DNA of 64,000 bases from Oncomelania hupensis (taxonomy: Eukaryota; Mollusca; Gastropoda; Littorinimorpha; Pomatiopsidae), in contig CM072511.1 of the NCBI GenBank assembly GCA_036898135.1, positions 80,235,262 to 80,299,261 on the forward strand, given 5' to 3'. Numbering within the stretch: position 1 is the first letter of the stretch; each line of letters starts with the position of its first letter. Below, in pieces: positions 59,397 through 64,000 of this stretch. The position numbers were made by a program, and so were the translations under genes. Under the pieces are notes generated by a model. It was not told the origin of the DNA, did not search any database, and saw only the letters and a list, made by a program, of their open reading frames with translations.

Positions 59397-59594
59397 TTGT
59401 TGTTGTTTGTAGATTATAGTCACACGACACTTTCGCATATAGGTGACTACTGGACCGATTTATACTGACACCAGCGGGCCAGTTGTTGGTAAAGGGGAAA
59501 ATAATATGATCACACGTTGACCAATCCGGGATTCGAACCAGCGACCTTTCGGTTACTAGCAAGACGCTCTTACCAACTGAGCTACCCGGCCCCT
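59397..59594 (-). mobile_element. tRNA-derived SINE (family A)
   Basis: This is the third copy, with the same head and body as at 15.1 and 38.9 kb. It abuts a family C SINE on the right (from about 59597). No convincing target duplication was found, only CGTG on each side. Confidence 0.88.
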
Positions 59595-59596
59595 CG

Positions 59597-59915
59597 TGGT
59601 CAAAGAGGGTCCCTTTAAGCCACTCAGGAACGAGACCATTCGGGGCACAGAAGGTTTTCTCCAGGTACTCCGGTTTTCTCCCTCCCTTAAAGAATAATAT
59701 TGGATACAGTCGCTCTGAAATTCCAAAAACTAAATCGATTTTTTTCGCCCTTCTAATAGTGATCTTCCTGCTTTTACATCAAATGTTTGAGTGGCAGATG
59801 TGTGTTTGTCGTGTATTTGAATGTGTGTGAAACATATGATAGTGAATGTTAGTACAGATCGCCGCGCTTTGAGTCTGATTGGTGATTAGTGGAAAAGCAT
59901 GAATATAATATAATA
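59597..59915 (+). mobile_element. SINE-like element (family C), longest copy
   Basis: This contains CTCCGGTTTTCTCCCTCCC, GGATACAGTCG, CTTCTAATAGTGATCTTCC and GATCGCCGCGCTTTGAG, and ends at an ACT array. It shares order and spacing with the copies at 5.6 and 42.8 kb. The head is not recognisably tRNA-like in this copy. Confidence 0.65.
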
Positions 59916-59980
<65 letters not shown>

Positions 59981-59982
59981 TT
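59916..59982. repeat. ACT microsatellite
   Basis: About 22 units at the 3' end of a family C SINE. Confidence 0.96.
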
Positions 59983-60270
59983 ACTATGATTATTATTATT
60001 ATACTACCCACGTTATTGTCCTCTAGAGAGGTGGAACAGGTCCAGACGCAGAGGATGTGAATTAACTTTTAAAGTAAATACACATTTAGTCGTGTTCATG
60101 CACAATTGAGACTCTATTTGCGGGTGATAAAAGAGGGGATGTACTCTTTGAATTTGAAGACTTCTTCACTCCGAAAAGTTGGTAATTGATGTTTAGGGCA
60201 CGTACGCACGTCTTAAATTTGTGTTAATTTGCCCTAGACAAATATGGCTCAATTCGATCGATCAACTGTT

Positions 60271-60427
60271 TTCTTCTTCTTCTTCTTCTTCTTCTTCTTC
60301 TTCTTCTTCTTCTTCTTCTTCTTCTTCTTCTTCTTCTTCTTCTTCTTCTTCTTCAGAACGTTCACTTTTTTTCTTCTTCTTCTTCTTCTTCTTCTTCTTC
60401 TTCTTCTTCTTCTTCTTCTTCTTCTTC
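60271..60427. repeat. Duplicated CTT array
   Basis: Two CTT arrays (60271-60354, 60372-60427) are each followed by TTCAGAACGTTCAC, 73 bp apart. The unit of array plus flank has been duplicated. Confidence 0.95.
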
Positions 60428-60640
60428 AGAACGTTCACATTTTTCACATAGGACAATTGGCGAATATTTTTTCTAATAATTGTCTTTGGTGGTAATGGGG
60501 GTGGGAGAAGTCACCTACGCTAGTTGGCCGCAAGACGTGCAGAAGAACATATATAAAATTTAAAGGAACTTAACTTACCTTCGCACGTTTCAGCGTCACA
60601 TATCCTTTCAAATTTACTTTGGGTCTTGTCCAATTGGGAA

Positions 60641-61345
60641 CCCCTTGGGGTCATGAGCAATCTTGTCACTGTAGATTGTTATAACCTATAAAGGGAACAG
60701 CGAAAGCCCCAGTTGAAAACCTGTCTTGCCTTTGTAGGCATGACTAATTCACTGCGGCAACAGTTCCCCCAGTTGGAGTGCCGGGGGTTTCAGTATAAAT
60801 AGTATCCCCACTTTCTGGAAATTTAGTGCTTTAAATTCCCACTGTCGCTGTCTTCCTCATTTACTCTTTCCTATTCCTGCTCTGTCCTTCACTCTGCTAT
60901 ACTATCTTCTTCTTCGCTAGATCAATGACCTACCTTTTTTCTTGAAAACTCTTCCTGGACAAGACTCCTTGTTTGTGTATGAGGTCTGTTGGATCAGCTT
61001 GGGAGTGTTGGACGCTTTCTGCCGGGTGGTCACTAGGGCTTCCTATGATTGTACTAGTTAGCACTATAGGCATTTTATATGTAAGTGTTTTGTTGATGAT
61101 TTATAATGATGTTTGTATTCTATTTTGTTTTTGTAACCGGGGTGTTCGCGTAGTTGAGGTCAACCCTCAGCCGTCCCCCGCGTGGGATGTCTTTATTGTA
61201 AAGTGACTGGCCGGTGGAGGGCATTCAATTTTCCCACTGGGGTTGTTTCAGCAGATCTTTTATGCGGATCGGGGGTTGTCCGGTCCTGATTTGGCTCGGA
61301 AGAGTCCGCTGGACCTAAAGCAACAATAAATCAATCAATCAATCA
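60641..61345 (+). mobile_element. Full-length R1 retroposon, first of a tandem pair
   Basis: The copy starts CCCCTTGGGG directly after GTCCAATTGGGAA (60628-60640) and ends in an AATCAATC tail. The same 13 bp follow the second unit at 61938-61950. It differs from its neighbour at several places, for example ACTAGTTAGCAC here against ATTATTTCGCAC there. Confidence 0.85.
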
Positions 61346-61937
61346 ACAGTTCCCCCCGTTGGAGTGCCGGGGGTTTCAGTATAAATAGTATCCCCACTTT
61401 CTGGAAATTTAGTGCTTTAAATTCCCACTGTCGCTGTCTTCATCATTTGCTCTTTCCCATTCCTGATCTGTCCTATCACTCTGCTATACTTTCTTCTTCT
61501 TCGCTAGATCAATGACCTACCTTTTTTCTTGAAAACTCTTCCTGGACAAGACTCCTTGTTTGTGTATGAGGTCTGTTGGATCAGCTTGGGAGTGTTGGAC
61601 GCTTTCTGCCGGGTGGTCATTAGGGCTTCCTATGATTGTATTATTTCGCACTATAGGCATTTTATATGTATGTGTTTTGTTGATGATTTATAATGATGGT
61701 TGTATTCTATTTTGTTTTTGTAACCGGGGTGTTCGCGTAGTTGAGGTCAACCCTCAGCCGTCCCCCGCGTGGGATGTCTTTATTGTAAAGTGACTGGCCG
61801 GTGGAGGGCATTCAATTTTCCCACTAGGGTTGTTTCGGCAGATCTTTTATGCGGATCGGGGGTTGTCCGGTCCTGATTTGGCTCGGAAGAGTCCGCTGGA
61901 CCTAAAGCAACAATAAATCAATCAATCAATCAATCAA
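61346..61937 (+). mobile_element. R1 retroposon, second of a tandem pair, 5'-truncated
   Basis: The unit starts at CAGTTCCCCCCG, about 117 nt inside the family consensus, abutting the AATC tail of the first unit. It ends in an AATC tail followed by GTCCAATTGGGAA. Diagnostic positions agree with the copy at 17731-18434 and not with its tandem neighbour. It is therefore best read as a separate insertion into the tail of the first. Confidence 0.85.
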
Positions 61938-61950
61938 GTCCAATTGGGAA

Positions 61951-63049
61951 AAAAAATACAGTAAGATAAAACCAAGTATTAACTTTTTAAAAGGATGTTT
62001 TTTTAATATAAATCGATTTAATGCATATGTTTATGTACCTGTTAAAAACTCAGCTAACTTACCTGTGCTTAGCATAGCACAGTTGTTTGTTTAAATTCCA
62101 AGAGAGAAGCCTAAAATTCCAAGCTTAGCTGTGTGAGCGACGTGTGATCACTATATCATCTTTTAATTTGACAACAATGCAAATTCCCAAGTAAACTCAT
62201 TGTCACGAAACATAAACAAAAAACTTTTAGACCTAGGCCCTTTTAAAGTTAACTTCAAAGCAAACTTATGCATATGATTGCATAGACGGTCCTCTAATTG
62301 TTTCATTCGAATGGAATTTAGTACAATATGAATATTACAATTAATTATTTGCATACGATCGTCAACCCATTCATTTCCCATGATCCTCTTCTTTTTTCAT
62401 GCACCCAGAGAGATAGAGGGGGCGAGAAAGAGAGAGGGAGAAGAGGGAGAGAGAGGGGGAAAGAGAGAGAGGGAGGGAGAGAAAGTGAGAGAGCGTACTT
62501 ATATTTTTTAATTTTTTTTTTTAATTCAACCGAATTTGGGACCATGTCTCTTAAATCCAGTACCTGTACAGTAATTTCGAATGAATTGTGAGGATGAGAG
62601 TGAGGACGGTGGTGGTGATGGGTGTGTGTGTGTTTGCATGTGCGTATGTGTGTGCGTACGTTAACAGTAAAAATTACCCAAGGGTCCGCTTTTAAGGTTA
62701 AACATAATTGTTCATACTCGATCTGATCTTCAGAGATCCAAGAATTCCTTTAGATAAATTGATTGTTAGCTCGAGAGGATGGTTTCATACGTTTGAAAAT
62801 AGAAAGTAAAGTACAGGGCAAAGCTTTTTTCCTTCTCATGATTAAATCAGTCTAAGCTCCCACACAGACATTTCGGGGGCTGAAGTCGCCGACATACAAT
62901 CCAGTTCATGTCAAGACAAGAGATGTTTTGCTAACGCTGCAAAATAACGATAGTACACTTAGTCTAGGTCTCTGGTCTTCATCCTCCTTTCTAAACCTCC
63001 CAGAGTGCGTGGAAATCCTTGAAATAACACGACAGTTTGTGCAGCAGAA
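61951..63049. other. No gene; GA and GT patches
   Basis: Besides the polypurine tract (62407-62492), a GT/GA patch lies at 62590-62660. The rest is AT-rich. Confidence 0.5.
62407..62492. repeat. GA-rich polypurine tract
   Basis: GAGAGGG-type repeats without long pyrimidine interruptions. Confidence 0.9.
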
Positions 63050-63190
63050 TAGTTCAGTGGCAGAATGCTGGACTGGACTACAGGAGGACTTGGGTCCGAT
63101 ACTCGAACGTGACAGGAGCTGATTAATCACACTGCTGAGAGCTGAGAGTGGCGGAGGCTTATGTTTGCCTTTCCAAAGGCGAGACTCAGC
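63050..63190 (+). repeat. tRNA-like SINE fragment
   Basis: AGTTCAGTGGCAGAATGC is followed 35 nt later by TTGGGTCCGATACTCG and a body containing GCGGAGGCTTATG. It resembles a decayed tRNA-derived SINE; no second copy in the window confirms it. Confidence 0.4.
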
Positions 63191-63703
63191 TAGCTGCACT
63201 GTGTGGAGATTTATCTCACAGGAGTCGATTTAAAAATAAATTTTAACAGATGGTATAGATTCACTTGCCCTTCCCCGCCCCCTTTCCCTTTCCTTTGTGT
63301 TGCTACAGTGGCACGTTAAAGAAGACGGTCATGTTGTCAAAAAGCCCGGTGAACTCGCAACAATCTATAATCTGTAGGTCCATCGGGTTGGTCTCAGTTG
63401 TCCGCGCAGCGTTTTCACCATGCAAGTTGAAATCTTGGGACTTGAGCTTGAGTTCGATCCTGATTTCGGTCATTGGCTTTGGCAGCTCTTTGAGCAAGTA
63501 GGTACGCTATACATAATGCAATGTACTGTTTAAAAGTAATGCGAGGGAAGTAAGGCGAGGAGTTAGTGGATAGCCGTGGTCGTAAAACGTAATGTTAGGA
63601 GAAAATTCTCCACACAAGAGTACACTATCTTCAGGCCGTAGTTGCTAGCGCCACGGAACCGATGGTGCAGCTAAGTTGACCATTATTCCTACAACTAAAT
63701 CCT
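63191..63703. other. No feature recognised
   Basis: A 64-codon minus frame (63303-63497) and its 78-codon plus shadow carry no known domain. A CACGTTAAAGA motif at 63312 resembles sequence common in invertebrate SINE bodies. Confidence 0.45.
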
Positions 63704-64000
63704 ATCCTATCCAAACCTATCACGTATCTCGAAGGTCATTGGAGCACCACAGATGATCGTTTAAACAGCGTACTGCATCTTTCTCTGTCCTCAGCAACCC
63801 CCATGGCTTCGCTCAGTGTTAAGCCAGTTCATTCTCGAATGTTGTCCTCCCATCTCTTTTTCTGTCTCCCTCTTCTTCTGCCTCCTTGCAGCATGCCTTG
63901 CAGGATGGTCTTTGCAAGGCCTGATGCTCTGGTGACGTGGCCATACCATCGGAGTTTCCTTTTCTTCACCAATGTGAGCATGTCATCGTGTTGTCCAATG
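63704..64000 (-). mobile_element. LINE (endonuclease-RT family) C-terminus, runs off the window
   Basis: The copy starts with the CCTATCCTATCC tail and follows the 54.3-kb copy through GGCCATACCATCGGAGTTTCC to the window edge. It carries frameshifts. The 5' part lies outside the window. Confidence 0.85.

Noticed and set aside
60641..61937. R1 pair as one tandem duplication or dimeric transcript
   Set aside because: The second unit shares several diagnostic bases with the 17.7-kb copy rather than with its neighbour, so two insertions explain it better.

Overview
The window looks like a repeat-rich nuclear segment from a marine invertebrate, most likely a lophotrochozoan and plausibly a mollusc. 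The basis is tRNA-derived SINEs, many decayed non-LTR retrotransposon pieces, Ty3/gypsy elements, small hairpin DNA elements, and very dense microsatellites. No gene of cellular function, rRNA, stand-alone tRNA gene or CRISPR array could be supported. Nearly every long reading frame is either a transposon protein or a translated microsatellite. The taxon is an inference; no conserved host gene is present to fix it.

The centrepiece is a full-length LTR retrotransposon on the minus strand at 28238-37016. It has two LTRs of 1.54 kb (about a dozen differences by eye), TGTGACG...CGTCACA ends and a 5-bp target duplication CTTCC. Its pol frame encodes integrase BEFORE reverse transcriptase and RNase H. 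That is the Ty1/copia order on Ty3/gypsy-type domains, the signature of Gmr1-type elements. Gag is broken by two frameshifts and a stop, the integrase triad has D to N, and an RT catalytic Asp is replaced by Glu. A 5'-truncated RNase H-bearing LINE lies between pol and the 3' LTR. The whole element sits inside a copy of a non-coding 704-bp retroposon family (here called R1). Other R1 copies in the window show the uninterrupted target.

Layout. 1-10 kb: two R1 copies in direct orientation and one inverted, LINE fragments of two families, a palindromic element (6.4-6.6 kb), long AGT and ATC arrays. 10.6-12.0 kb: a solo LTR related to the big element, with its own 5-bp duplication. 12-27.8 kb: microsatellites, an R1 tail with target duplication (14.5 kb), a tRNA-derived SINE (15.05 kb), a full-length 704-bp R1 (17.7-18.4 kb), SINE/LINE remnants (20.1-21.1 kb), a hairpin element with a telomere-like core (21.6 kb), tandem tRNA-like heads (24.4-24.8 kb). 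28-37 kb: the Gmr1-type element. 37.4-39.8 kb: a TIR element with 6-bp duplications, then a second gypsy integrase split in frame by a SINE and fused to an LTR fragment. 40-50 kb: SINE/LINE fragments, a G-rich minisatellite, two hairpin elements, degenerate LINE ORF2s. 50-52.6 kb: a LINE endonuclease/RT fragment enclosed by terminal inverted repeats with TA duplications. 53-64 kb: very long polypurine and compound microsatellites, LINE C-terminus copies, a SINE pair, and two R1 copies in tandem (60.6-61.9 kb).

The elements give a relative history by nesting: R1 retroposition, then Gmr1-type insertion into R1, and separately gypsy integrase, then SINE. Target-site duplications are visible for eleven insertions, so many boundaries are exact.
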